A stretch of DNA of 32,728 nucleotides from Mycobacterium persicum (GCF_002086675.1 NZ_MVIF01000068.1:1-32728); one strand, 5' to 3'. Counted from the first letter of the stretch, positions 7,534 through 16,327 are shown. The notes: generated by a model from the letters alone, not told the origin. Program-made: numbers and translations.

Positions 7534-8418
7534 ATGGCGTACAGCCGGCCGCAATCAGCTGTGATGCGCGCGGTAAAGACTCGCCGAATCGCATTTTCCT
7601 TTCACCACGCGGCTCCATCCCGGCGACATTTCGTAGCGGGTGACATTGCGATGAGTCACCTCGTTGCGCTCATGTCCGGCGGTTTTCCATCGGGAGAGGA
7701 ATCTTTTATTCTGGCAGTTCGCCGTTACCGAGATCAGATCGCCGATCCGGTATTGAAGGATCAAGTTGCCGGCTTCATCGGGCAGGAAATGAACCACGGG
7801 ATGCAGCACCGCAACCTGAACGTGGAGCTGGTCCGGATGGGATATTGGGTGACCAGGCTGCTCGATGCCCTGGGCACCAGGTTCGTCAAACGGATGAAGG
7901 ACAACCTGTATCGCATTCCGAATACGGTCGCAAAACTGGCGCTAGCAAATACGGCAGCTGTAGAGCACCTTACTGCGGTGCTCGGCGAACAGGCATTGAC
8001 GACTCCTTGGCTGCAAGAACGACTGAGCGACCCGGAGGTGCGAGCCATGCTGAACTGGCATGCAATTGAAGAAATGGAGCATAAGGCGGTTGCATTCGAC
8101 GTTTACCGGTACGTAGGCGGCAGCGAGCGAATGCGAATTCTCTCAATGACCGGCATGCTCGCCCTCTTGTGGGTGCCGATCATACTTCTCCTCGTCTCAA
8201 TCGCCACCGATCCGTGGGCTTGGCGGCACCCGATCGACACCCTGCGCAGCATAATCTCGCTGCCGCGAGTTCCATTCTTCGAGGGCATCGCCCCAAAAGT
8301 CAAAATCTATTGCCAGGTTGGATTTCACCCTGACGATGTCGACCACACCCAAATCTTACAGAAATGGCGAGACGAATATTTTGGTCCAAATGGCCTACTT
8401 CTCGACCACCTCAAGTAG
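7534..8418 (+). CDS. Predicted metal-dependent hydrolase (PF10118-like, helical di-metal)
   Basis: A 294-residue protein of the COG3687-type predicted metal-dependent hydrolases, with a ferritin-like set of Glu/His ligands: EESF (about residue 55), QEMNHGMQHRNLN (84-96), a mid-protein AAVEHL and WHAIEEMEHKAVAFDVY. One hydrophobic helix (MLALLWVPIILLLVSIAT) lies near residue 215, as in relatives. The reaction is unproven in the family; desaturase/hydrolase-type di-iron chemistry is often suggested. I prefer ATG 7534, with GGGG about 7 nt upstream, over the upstream ATG 7411, which lacks a ribosome-binding site. It follows exported protein A by 143 nt on the same strand; co-regulation is possible but not shown. 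Confidence 0.78.
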   Translation: MAYSRPQSAVMRAVKTRRIAFSFHHAAPSRRHFVAGDIAMSHLVALMSGGFPSGEESFILAVRRYRDQIADPVLKDQVAGFIGQEMNHGMQHRNLNVELVRMGYWVTRLLDALGTRFVKRMKDNLYRIPNTVAKLALANTAAVEHLTAVLGEQALTTPWLQERLSDPEVRAMLNWHAIEEMEHKAVAFDVYRYVGGSERMRILSMTGMLALLWVPIILLLVSIATDPWAWRHPIDTLRSIISLPRVPFFEGIAPKVKIYCQVGFHPDDVDHTQILQKWRDEYFGPNGLLLDHLK

Positions 8419-8652
8419 CGTCGTGCCGGTTGCGCCCGGCGCCTGCGCGAGCGCCTCGGTGACCAGGCCTTGGCGAAGCCGATGTCGTGGAGATGTGCGC
8501 CAAACCGCGGGTGGTCCTCGTCGCCCAATACGACGCGTCGAGCCACCCCAATAATACCAAATCGCCCAACATTCAACAGGACTCGTTATTTTTCCCGAAC
8601 CGAAATCAACCATTCTGTGTAATTATCCCAGCGACGTTAGAGATCAGTGAGC

Positions 8653-8925
8653 ATGAATGCCCGCAAGCCTGAGATGTTCGACGCGGACGTGGGGGGTCAG
8701 CAATGGCATTTGTATGCCCTCTGCGCGCAGACCGACCCGGATACCTTTTTCCCCGATAAGGGCGGCAGTACTCGCAACGCCAAACGTATTTGCAGCGGTT
8801 GCGAGGTCAAACGTCCATGCTTGGAGTACGCGCTGGCCAACGATGAGCGCTACGGCATCTGGGGAGGATTGTCTGAACGCGATCGTCGCCGTCGAAAAAA
8901 GCGTGCAGCCGACGGCCGGCCATAA
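8653..8925 (+). CDS. WhiB family iron-sulfur regulator, WhiB2-like
   Basis: A 90-residue Wbl protein. The [4Fe-4S] ligands are Cys24 (ALCAQTDPDTFFP), Cys47, Cys50 and Cys56 (CSGCEVKRPC); then the GIWGGLSERDRRRRKKR turn and basic tail used for contact with sigma factor region 4 and DNA. The AQTDPDTFFPDKGGSTR and EYALANDER segments are closest, from memory, to WhiB2/WhmD, but the N-terminus differs, so this is probably an accessory paralog. GTG 8647 is an alternative start two codons upstream. It lies beside selD on the opposite strand, tail to tail. A redox-responsive role for the Sec/formate dehydrogenase region is a guess from position only. The 228 bp upstream hold no recognisable gene. Confidence 0.9.
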   Translation: MNARKPEMFDADVGGQQWHLYALCAQTDPDTFFPDKGGSTRNAKRICSGCEVKRPCLEYALANDERYGIWGGLSERDRRRRKKRAADGRP

Positions 8926-8951
8926 GAGCTGCTTGCGCCCGAGCCAGCGTT

Positions 8952-9974
8952 CTAGGCCGGCCCGCGCACCACAATCGTGTGCTCGGCACGGCACACCAGC
9001 TCGCCGATAACGGGTGCGCCCGGGATTTCGCCGGCGATCAGCAGTCCACCGGAGGTCTGCGCGTCGGCCAGCAGCAGCGCCTCCTGCTCGCTCACCGCCG
9101 ACAGGTCGACATGCGGCGCCACCCACTCGAGATTGCGCCGGCTGCCGCCGCTGACGTAGCCGGCGGCCAGGGCTGCTCGCGCGCCGTCCAGATACGGCAC
9201 CGCAGCGGAGTCGATCACCGCGGTCACACCGCTGGCTCTGGCCAGCTTGTGCAAGTGCCCCAGCAACCCGAAACCGGTTACATCCGTGGCACATTCGATG
9301 CCGGCCGCCAGCGCGGCAGCCGCCGCTCCGGCGTTGAGCGTGGTCATCACCTCCACGGCGTTCGCGAACCGCTCGCCGGTGGCCTTGTGCCGGGAATTCA
9401 AGACGCCGATGCCCAGCGGCTTGGTCAGCGACAGCGGCGTGCCCGGCTTACCGGTGTCGTTGCGCAGCAACCTGTTTGGGTCGGCGATTCCGGTGACCGC
9501 GAGCCCGTATTTGGGCTCGGGGTCGTCGACGCTGTGCCCGCCGGCCAGATGACAGCCCGCGAGCGAGCACACATCCAGCCCGCCGCGCAGCGTCTCGGCG
9601 GCCAGCTCGAACGGCAGCACATCTCGCGGCCATCCCAACAGATTGACCGCGACCACCGGCCGCCCGCCCATCGCGTACACATCGGACAGCGCGTTGGCGG
9701 CGGCGATTCGGCCCCAGTCGTAGGGATCGTCGACCACCGGGGTGAAAAAGTCGGTCGTCGCGATCAGTGCCGTGCCGCCCTCGATCAGCACCGCGGCGGC
9801 GTCGTCACCGCTGTCCAGCCCGACCAGCAGCTCACCGGCAGGATGAGCCGGGACGCCGGCGCGCAATCCGCGCACCACGTCCTCCAGCTCGCCGGGCGGG
9901 ATCTTGCACGCGCAGCCGCCGCCGTGCGCGTACTGAGTCAGTCGGTAACCCATGGCGTCCATAATTGTCGCCAT
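8952..9974 (-). CDS. selD: Selenide, water dikinase SelD
   Basis: A 340-residue SelD, which makes selenophosphate from selenide and ATP, the Se donor for Sec-tRNA synthesis. The N-terminus has LTQYAHGGGCACKIPPGEL, with catalytic Cys21 and Lys24; the Cys replaces the Sec found in some SelDs, so this one is not itself a selenoprotein. GLDSGDDAAAVL is the nucleotide/metal motif, and DVTGFGLLGHLHKLARASG is a family hallmark. Possible starts are ATG 9974, 9962 and 9953. Any longer reading runs through the antisense of the tRNA-Sec gene and is not credible. With start 9974 only 7 nt separate it from the tRNA, so its promoter would overlap the tRNA gene. Confidence 0.95.
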   Translation of the reverse strand: MATIMDAMGYRLTQYAHGGGCACKIPPGELEDVVRGLRAGVPAHPAGELLVGLDSGDDAAAVLIEGGTALIATTDFFTPVVDDPYDWGRIAAANALSDVYAMGGRPVVAVNLLGWPRDVLPFELAAETLRGGLDVCSLAGCHLAGGHSVDDPEPKYGLAVTGIADPNRLLRNDTGKPGTPLSLTKPLGIGVLNSRHKATGERFANAVEVMTTLNAGAAAAALAAGIECATDVTGFGLLGHLHKLARASGVTAVIDSAAVPYLDGARAALAAGYVSGGSRRNLEWVAPHVDLSAVSEQEALLLADAQTSGGLLIAGEIPGAPVIGELVCRAEHTIVVRGPA

Positions 9975-9976
9975 GG

Positions 9977-10086
9977 CCCAGGGAGGCGTCTCCGGTCTGG
10001 TGACCGGCGCGGTCTTCAAAACCGTCGAGCGACAGATGCTGCCGCTGGCGGGTTCGATTCCCGTCCGCCTCCGCCACCTCCCTGGG
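9977..10086 (+). repeat. 10-bp inverted repeat bracketing the tRNA-Sec gene
   Basis: CCCAGGGAGG (9977-9986) and CCTCCCTGGG (10077-10086) are perfect reverse complements. The left arm includes the first five bases of the mature tRNA; the right arm starts right after the encoded CCA. The RNA could therefore form a long stem competing with the acceptor stem, relevant to processing or termination. Confidence 0.85.
9982..10076 (+). tRNA. selC: tRNA-Sec (anticodon UCA)
   Basis: A 95-nt tRNA with an encoded CCA end. Anticodon TCA at 10016-10018 sits in loop CTTCAAA closed by GCGGT/ACCGT. The T-loop is GTTCGATTC, closed by a GC-rich stem. The acceptor GGAGGCG (9982-9988) pairs with CGCCTCC, discriminator G, then CCA. 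Acceptor plus T stem give 13 stacked pairs (7+6 as drawn, or 8+5 with one mismatch), as required for SelA and SelB recognition. A long variable arm (GAGCGACAGATGCTGCCGCT region) is present. It lies between selD and selA, decodes the TGA in fdhA, and its downstream spacing (17 nt) suggests co-transcription with selA. Confidence 0.95.
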
Positions 10087-10093
10087 TCCGGAC

Positions 10094-11374
10094 ATGACTG
10101 ACCCCAGACGACGGGTTCCGCGCACCGACGCGCTGCTCGCCGATCCCCGCCTCGCCGAGGCGCAACAGCTGCTGGGCCGCACCCTGGTGAAATCCGTGAT
10201 CGCGCAGGCCCAGCAGCGGGCCCGCGCCGGCGAGATCGAGCCGGAGCGGGTGGCCGAGCACGCCGTCGCCGCGCTCCCGGCCACCGCGGCAAGCCTGCGG
10301 CCGGTGATCAACGCCACCGGCGTCGTCGTACACACCAACCTGGGCCGGGCACCGTTGTCGCAGGCCGCGGTGGACGCGGTGGTCACCGCCAGCGGCGCCA
10401 CCGACGTCGAATTCGACCTGACGACCGGTCGCCGCGCTCGCCGTGGCCGGGGCACGCTGGCCGCGCTGGCTCGGGCGGTGCCCACCGCCGGCGGGGTGCA
10501 CGTGGTGAACAACAACGCCGCCGCGCTGCTGCTGACCGCGTTCACGCTCGCCGGGGGAAAAGAGATTGTGCTCAGCCGCGGCGAGCTGGTCGAGATCGGC
10601 GACGGATTCCGCATCCCCGAGCTGCTGGCGTCCACGGGTGCGCGGCTTCGTGAGGTCGGCACCACCAACCGCACCAGCCTGCGCGACTATGCCGACGCGA
10701 TCGGGCCGGACACCGGGTTTGTGCTCAAGGTGCATCCGTCCAACTTCTGCGTCACCGGGTTCACCTCGGCGGTCAGCGTGGCCGAATTGGCGCAACTCGA
10801 CACACCGCTCGTCGTCGACATCGGCTCGGGATTGCTGGAACCGCATCCGGCACTCCCCGACGAACCGGATGCGACAACCGCCCTGCGCGACGGCGCCAAC
10901 CTGGTCACCGCCAGCGGTGACAAACTGCTCGGCGGTCCGCAGGCCGGCCTGCTCTTCGGCGATGCCGACCTGATCGAGCGGCTGCGCCGCCATCCGGCGG
11001 CCCGTGCGCTGCGGGTGGACAAGCTCACCCTCGCCGCGCTGGAAGCGACCGTGGTAGGGCCGCCGCCGCCGGTAGCTCGAGCGCTGGCCGCCGAGGTGAC
11101 CCAACTGCGTGCCCGCGCTGAAAGCCTTGCCGCGCAGCTACCCGGCGCGCAGGCGGTGGACTGTGTGGCGGCCGTCGGCGGGGGCGGGGCCCCGGGTGTG
11201 CGACTGCCCAGCGCCGGGCTGAGCCTGCCCGAGTCCTACGCCGCCAAGCTGCGCGCCGGCGGCCCCCCGGTCGTCGGCCGGGTGGAGGGCGGCCGATGCC
11301 TGCTGGATCTGCGCACGGTGGCACCAGACGAGGACGACCTGGTGCTGGCGGCGGTGCTGGCGTGTTCGTCATAG
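10094..11374 (+). CDS. selA: L-seryl-tRNA(Sec) selenium transferase SelA
   Basis: A 426-residue PLP enzyme that converts Ser-tRNA(Sec) to Sec-tRNA(Sec) with selenophosphate. The PLP lysine is Lys277 in TASGDKLLGGPQAG. Other family blocks are INATGVVVHTNLGRAPLS, VVNNNAAALLL, SRGELVEIGDGFRIPE, GTTNRT and VDIGSGLLEP. The N-terminal PRTDALLADPRLA segment is the tRNA-binding part. Length is slightly below the E. coli enzyme (463). The ATG at 10094 has no clear Shine-Dalgarno and lies 17 nt after the tRNA-Sec CCA. It overlaps selB by 13 bases, so selAB are translationally coupled. Confidence 0.96.
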   Translation: MTDPRRRVPRTDALLADPRLAEAQQLLGRTLVKSVIAQAQQRARAGEIEPERVAEHAVAALPATAASLRPVINATGVVVHTNLGRAPLSQAAVDAVVTASGATDVEFDLTTGRRARRGRGTLAALARAVPTAGGVHVVNNNAAALLLTAFTLAGGKEIVLSRGELVEIGDGFRIPELLASTGARLREVGTTNRTSLRDYADAIGPDTGFVLKVHPSNFCVTGFTSAVSVAELAQLDTPLVVDIGSGLLEPHPALPDEPDATTALRDGANLVTASGDKLLGGPQAGLLFGDADLIERLRRHPAARALRVDKLTLAALEATVVGPPPPVARALAAEVTQLRARAESLAAQLPGAQAVDCVAAVGGGGAPGVRLPSAGLSLPESYAAKLRAGGPPVVGRVEGGRCLLDLRTVAPDEDDLVLAAVLACSS

Positions 11375-13041
11375 CCACTGCGGGCCACGTCGACCACGGC
11401 AAGTCGACGCTGGTCCAGCGGCTCACCGGGATGTGGCCGGACCGGCTGGCCGAAGAACAGCGCCGAGGCCTGACCATCGACCTGGGCTTCGCCTGGACCG
11501 AGATCGACGGGCGCCGGCTGGCGTTCGTCGACGTGCCGGGCCATGAACGGTTCGTTCCCACCATGCTGGCCGGCGTGGGCCCGGTTCCGGCCGTCATGTT
11601 CGTGGTGGCCGCCACCGAGGGCTGGATGCCGCAGTCCGACGAGCATCTCGCGGCTTTAGACGCGCTGCGGGTTCGGCACGTGCTGGTCGTCATCAGCAAG
11701 GCAGACCTTGCCGATCCGGCGCCGGCGATCGAGCAGGTGCGGGCGCGGTTGGCCGACGCGCCGGTCGTGCTGGGCACCGACCTGGACCAGGTGCGGGCCC
11801 AACTGCTGGCACTCACGATGCGGCTACCGCGGCCGGACCGCGACGGCGACGTGCGGTTATGGGTCGACCGCTGCTTCACGGTGCGCGGTGCGGGCACCGT
11901 CGTCACCGGCACGCTGAGCGCCGGCACCATCCGGGTGGGCGACGAACTCGAACACGCCGGACGCCGCGTCACCGTCCGCGGCCTGCAATCGCTGGGCCGC
12001 GACGTCGACGCGGCCGGTGCGGTGGCGCGGGTGGCGGTGAACCTGCGCGGCGTGGATCGCCGGCACATCGCTCGCGGCGACACCGTTCGCACGCCGGGTG
12101 CCTGGCTGGACACCGCGGAGATCGACGTGGCCCTGCGGTCGGCGGGCACTCTGCACCACCAGCTGGTGCTGCACCTCGGGTCCGCGGCGGTGCCGGCGCG
12201 GGTGCGCCCGCTGGGGACGGCCGGGGCGCGGCTGCGGCTGGCCAGAGCGTTGCCGCTGCGGGTCGGCGACGTCGGGTTGCTGCGCGATCCCGGGGAACAC
12301 CGGATCGCGGCCGGCATCGAGGTGCTCGATGTGCGGCCGCCGGAGTTGCGCCGCCGCGGCGCGGCCCGAGCCCGCGGCGAGCAGCTGGCGACCGGCCGGG
12401 TGCCCCCGCCCGAGTGCGCACCCGTGACGCAGTTTCGCGCGATGGGTCTGCCGGCCGCCGGCCGCCAGGTCGGCGAGTGGGTGGTCGATCCGCAGTGGTG
12501 GGCCGGGCGGCGTGAGCTTGCGGTCACGACGGTGCGGCGCTGGGCGGCCGAGCGCGACATCGCGGCGGGCATGCCGCTGGAAGCGCTGCGGCAGCGGGTG
12601 GGCCTGCCGGCCGCCGAACTGGTGTCCGAGCTGCTCGACGGCACCGGCCTGGAGGTGGCCGACGGCCTGGTCCGGCAACCCGGGGCGGCGCTGCCGGCGC
12701 GCGTCGACAAGGCGGTGCGCACCGTGGAGGAGTGGCTGGCCGCCGAACCGTTCCGGGCGCCGGAGGCCGACGAACTGGCCGAACTGAAGCTGGGCAGCCG
12801 CGAACTGGCCGCGGCCGTGCGGGCCGGACGGCTGACCCGCGTCGCCGACGGCGTCGTGCTGGGGCCCGACGCGTTCCCACGCGCGGCCGCTATCCTGGCG
12901 ACGCTACCGCAGCCGTTCACGGTCAGCGACGCCCGCCGCGCTCTGGGCACCACGCGCCGGGTCGCCGTCCCGTTGCTCGAACGGCTTGACGCACTGAGGA
13001 TTACCCGCCGCGATGCGGACGGCACCAGGACGACGCGTTAA
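11362..13041 (+). CDS. selB: Selenocysteine-specific elongation factor SelB
   Basis: A 559-residue GTPase that carries Sec-tRNA to UGA at a SECIS. G1 is AGHVDHGKST (residues 7-16), switch II DVPGHERFVPTML, G4 ISKADL. EF-Tu-like domains II/III follow (FTVRGAGTVVTGTLSAGTI), then a C-terminal array of winged helices (about 390-559) that binds the SECIS hairpin. I chose GTG 11362 because the GTPase motif must begin at once (VFVIATAGHVDHGK). The start lies inside the end of selA, a 13-base overlap. Its length is somewhat short of E. coli SelB (614). It ends 46 nt before fdhA. Confidence 0.95.
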   Translation: MFVIATAGHVDHGKSTLVQRLTGMWPDRLAEEQRRGLTIDLGFAWTEIDGRRLAFVDVPGHERFVPTMLAGVGPVPAVMFVVAATEGWMPQSDEHLAALDALRVRHVLVVISKADLADPAPAIEQVRARLADAPVVLGTDLDQVRAQLLALTMRLPRPDRDGDVRLWVDRCFTVRGAGTVVTGTLSAGTIRVGDELEHAGRRVTVRGLQSLGRDVDAAGAVARVAVNLRGVDRRHIARGDTVRTPGAWLDTAEIDVALRSAGTLHHQLVLHLGSAAVPARVRPLGTAGARLRLARALPLRVGDVGLLRDPGEHRIAAGIEVLDVRPPELRRRGAARARGEQLATGRVPPPECAPVTQFRAMGLPAAGRQVGEWVVDPQWWAGRRELAVTTVRRWAAERDIAAGMPLEALRQRVGLPAAELVSELLDGTGLEVADGLVRQPGAALPARVDKAVRTVEEWLAAEPFRAPEADELAELKLGSRELAAAVRAGRLTRVADGVVLGPDAFPRAAAILATLPQPFTVSDARRALGTTRRVAVPLLERLDALRITRRDADGTRTTR

Positions 13042-13043
13042 GG

Positions 13044-13062
13044 CTGCGGGTTTGCTCCGCAG
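13044..13062 (+). promoter_or_regulatory. Small hairpin after selB stop
   Basis: CTGCGG, 7-nt loop, CCGCAG begins 2 nt after the selB TAA. It may be an attenuator or a weak terminator between selB and fdhA; there is no U-tract. Confidence 0.35.
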
Positions 13063-13074
13063 GTACGCCGCAGG

Positions 13075-13086
13075 GTTTGATCAAAC
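13075..13086 (+). promoter_or_regulatory. 12-bp perfect palindrome at the fdhA start
   Basis: GTTTGATCAAAC ends 1 nt before the fdhA ATG (13088), occupying the place of a ribosome-binding site. It is an operator candidate for a regulator of formate dehydrogenase; no matching second copy was noticed. Confidence 0.4.
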
Positions 13087-13087
13087 A

Positions 13088-16000
13088 ATGCACCCGGAAA
13101 GCAAGCTTGCGAAGTTGATCCAGTCGTGGCCGGTCTACCGCCAGCTCACCGGGTCCGACCCGCTGGGCCGCGGCAAAGCCGCACAGTCGCCCCGCTCGGC
13201 AACGCTGACGCCGCGCACCGCCGAGGCCGACCACGTCGCGCACTCGGTGTGTCCGTTCTGCGCCGTGGGCTGCGCGCAGAAGGTCTACGTCAAAGACCAG
13301 AAGGTCATCCAGATCGAGGGCAACCCGGACAGCCCGATTTCCCGAGGACGCCTGTGCCCCAAGGGATCTGCCAGCACCCAGCTGGTCACCGGCCCGCAGC
13401 GGGAAACCGTCGTGCGCTACCGCGCCCCCTACGCCACCGAGTGGCAGGAACTCGACCTGGACACCGCGATGGATATGGTCGTCGACCGAGTGCTCGACGC
13501 CCGTCGCAAGGGCTGGCAGGACTTCGACGCCGACCGCAACACGCTGCGCCGCACCATGGGCATCGCCAGCCTCGGCGGCGCCACCCTGGACAACGAAGAG
13601 AACTACCTGATCAAGAAGCTCTTCACCGCCCTGGGCGCGCTGCAGATCGAGAACCAAGCCCGTATTTGACACAGCGCCACGGTTCCCGGTCTGGGAGCCT
13701 CCTTCGGTCGCGGCGGAGCGACAGACTATCAGCAAAACCTGGTCAACTCGGACTTCATCGTCATCATGGGCTCCAACATGGCCGAGGCCCATCCGGTCGG
13801 GTTCCAGTGGGTGATCGAGGCCAAGGCGCGCGGCACCGAGGTCGTCCACATCGACCCGCGGTTCACCCGCACCAGCGCGCTGGCCGACCGCCACGTCGCA
13901 CTGCGCGCCGGCAGTGACATCGCGTTCCTCGGCGGGGTGATCAACTACATCCTGTCCAACGGGCTGGACTTCCGCGAGTACGTCACCGCCTACACCAACG
14001 CCGCGTTCCTGGTCGACGAAAACTACCGCGACACCGAGGATCTCGACGGTCTGTTCAGCGGCTACGACCCCGACACCGCCTCGTACGACCCGGCCACCTG
14101 GCATTACGAGTCAACACACCATGGCGGTCGCGGCGGGGCCGACGACAAGCTGCGCGCCGCCCCTGATCAGCTCGGCTCCGGCGGACCGGCGGTGGAGGGT
14201 GCTGCGGGCGATATCCCGGCCGACCCGACGCTGCGGCATCCGCGGTGCGTCTACCAGATCCTCAAGCGGCACTACGCCCGCTACACCCCGGAGATGGTGG
14301 AGCGGGTGTGCGGCGTGCCGGCCGACACCTTCCTGCGGGTCGCGCGGGCGTGGACGGAAAATTCCGGCCGCGAGCGCACCACCGCGCTGGTATACAGCGT
14401 GGGCTGGACCCAGCACACCATGGGCGCGCAGTTCATTCGCGCCGGCTCGATCATCCAGCTGCTGCTCGGCAACATCGGCCGGCCCGGCGGCGGGGTGTTC
14501 GCGCTGCGCGGGCATGCCAGCATCCAGGGCTCCACGGACGTGCCGACGTTGTTCAACCTGCTGCCCGGATACCTGGCCATGCCGCACGCCGGCCAAGCGA
14601 ACCTGGCCGACTACCTGGACCGGATCAAGAGCCAGAACCAGAAGGGCTTCTGGCACAACGCCGACGCCTATATGGTGTCGCTGCTCAAGGAGTACTGGGG
14701 CGAGCACGCCACCGCCGACAACGACTACTGCTTCGACTACCTACCGCGGATCAACGGCGACCACGGCACCTACCGCACCGTCATGGACATGGTCGACGGC
14801 ACGGTGTTCGGCTACTTCCTGCTCGGCCAGAACCCGGCCGTCGGCTCCGCCCACGGGCGGCTGCAGCGGCTCGGCATGGCCAACCTGGACTGGCTGGTGG
14901 TGCGCGACCTCGTGATGATCGAAAGCGCCACCTTCTGGAAAGACGCCCCCGAAGTCGAGACCGGCGAGATCACCCCGCAGACCTGCCGCACCGAGGTGTT
15001 CTTCTTCCCGGCCGCCTCGCACGTGGAGAAGGCCGGCACGTTCACCCAGACCCAGCGGATGCTGCAATGGCGCGAAAAGGCCGTCGACCCGCCCGGTGAC
15101 GCCCGCTCGGAGCTGTGGTTCTTCTACCACCTGGGCCGGCGGTTGCGGGAGAAGCTGGCCGGCTCGACCGACGAGCGCGACCGGCCGTTGCTGGAGCTGT
15201 TCTGGGACTACGCGATGGAAGGTGACGAGCCCTCTGGCGAGGACGTGCTGCGCCGCATCAACGGCATCGACCTGACGACCGGCCGGGCGGTGAACGGCTA
15301 TACCGAGTTGAAGGCCGACGGCAGCACCGCCTGCGGCTGCTGGATCTACAGCGGCGTGTACGCCGACGACGTCAACCAGGCGGACCGGCGGGACACCTCG
15401 CAGTGGGGCTGGACCTGGCCGCTGAACCGCCGGGTGCTCTACAACCGGGCGTCGGCCGACCCACAGGGGCGGCCGTGGAGCGAGCGCAAGAAGCTCATCT
15501 GGTGGGATCCGGAGAACCGGGAATGGACCGGCCACGACGTGCCCGACTTCGAAAAGCACAAGCCGCCGGACTACCGCCCGCCCAAAGGCGCGGTGGGCGT
15601 CGAGGCGTTGCGCGGCGACGACGCGTTCGTCATGCAGGCCGACGGCAAGGCCTGGCTGTTCGCACCCAGCGGCCTGGCCGACGGTCCGCTGCCCACGCAC
15701 TACGAACCGCACGAGTCCCCGGTGCGCAACGCGATGTATGGACAGCAGGGCAACCCGACCCGAATCGTTTATGGCCGCAACGACAATCCGTCGAACCCGG
15801 CGCCGCCGGAGGCCCACGGCGAGGTGTTCCCGTTCATCTTCACCGCCGCACGGCTTACCGAGCACCACACGGCCGGCGGGATGAGCCGTCAGCTGCCCTA
15901 CCTGTCGGAGCTGCAGCCCGCGTTATTCGTCGAGGTTTCACCGGAATTGGCGCGTATCCGGGGGCTGACGCATATGGACTGGGCGCATGTGATCACCAGC

Positions 16001-16327
16001 CGCACCGCGGTGGACGCACGGGTGCTGGTGACCGAGCGGATGAAGCCACTTCGCATCGAAGACCATGTGGTCCAACAGATTTGGATGCCTTACCATTTTG
16101 GTTACACCGGCCTGGTCGACGGCGACGTGGTCAACGATCTGCTCGGGGTGGTGTTGGACCCCAACGTCTTCATCCAAGAGAGCAAGGTCTGCACTTGTGA
16201 CGTGCAACCGGGACGACGGCCCCGCGGACCGGAGCTGCTGGCCTACATCGCCGAATACCGCCGCCGCGCCGGCGTCACCACGGCGACCGGCACCCGACTG
16301 GACACCCATAGCGAGGAAACCCCTTGA
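13088..16327 (+). CDS. fdnG: Formate dehydrogenase major subunit, selenoprotein (FdnG-like; TGA 13667 = Sec)
   Basis: A 1079-residue molybdenum/tungsten bis-MGD formate dehydrogenase, read through an in-frame TGA at 13667-13669 as Sec194. An N-terminal [4Fe-4S] site uses Cys55, 58, 62 and 90 (CPFCAVGC and RLCPKG). The Sec context is IENQARI-U-HSATVPGLG, matching ARV-U-H in E. coli FdnG, followed by FGRGGATDYQQ and IMGSNMAEAHPVGFQW. The C-terminal molybdopterin-binding domain ends with VHT-like QESKVCTCDVQPG. A conventional gene finder would call a 218-residue stub and an 853-residue remainder. No Tat signal precedes the first Cys, unlike periplasmic FdnG, so a cytoplasm-facing enzyme is likely. 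The ATG 13088 is preceded by a palindrome, not a clear Shine-Dalgarno. The stop overlaps fdnH (TTGA). It oxidises formate to CO2, or possibly the reverse. Confidence 0.95.
13670..13700 (+). promoter_or_regulatory. SECIS element (bSECIS) of the formate dehydrogenase
   Basis: Eleven nt after the TGA comes GGTTCCC (13681-13687), loop GGTCT (13688-13692) and GGGAGCC (13693-13699): a 7-bp stem with one G-U pair. Loop GGUCU and the 11-nt distance match, from memory, the E. coli fdhF/fdnG SECIS bound by SelB. The following winged-helix reader is encoded just upstream. Confidence 0.9.

Noticed and set aside
8419..8646. Decayed gene between the hydrolase and WhiB
   Set aside because: A short + frame near 8487 (CAKPRVVLVAQYDAS) looks protein-like, but no family could be named and stops surround it.
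9975..10292. N-terminal extension of SelD to 10292
   Set aside because: The extension is the antisense of tRNA-Sec and the selA start; SelD similarity begins at about 9953-9974.
11025..13025. A 666-codon open frame antisense to selB
   Set aside because: Low-complexity Arg/Ser/Pro translation caused by high GC; selB on the + strand has all the motifs.
13766..16327. An independent 853-residue formate dehydrogenase gene starting at ATG 13766
   Set aside because: It is the second half of one gene; the frame is continuous with 13088-13666 across the Sec TGA, and a separate start would lack the Fe-S cluster and Sec residue.
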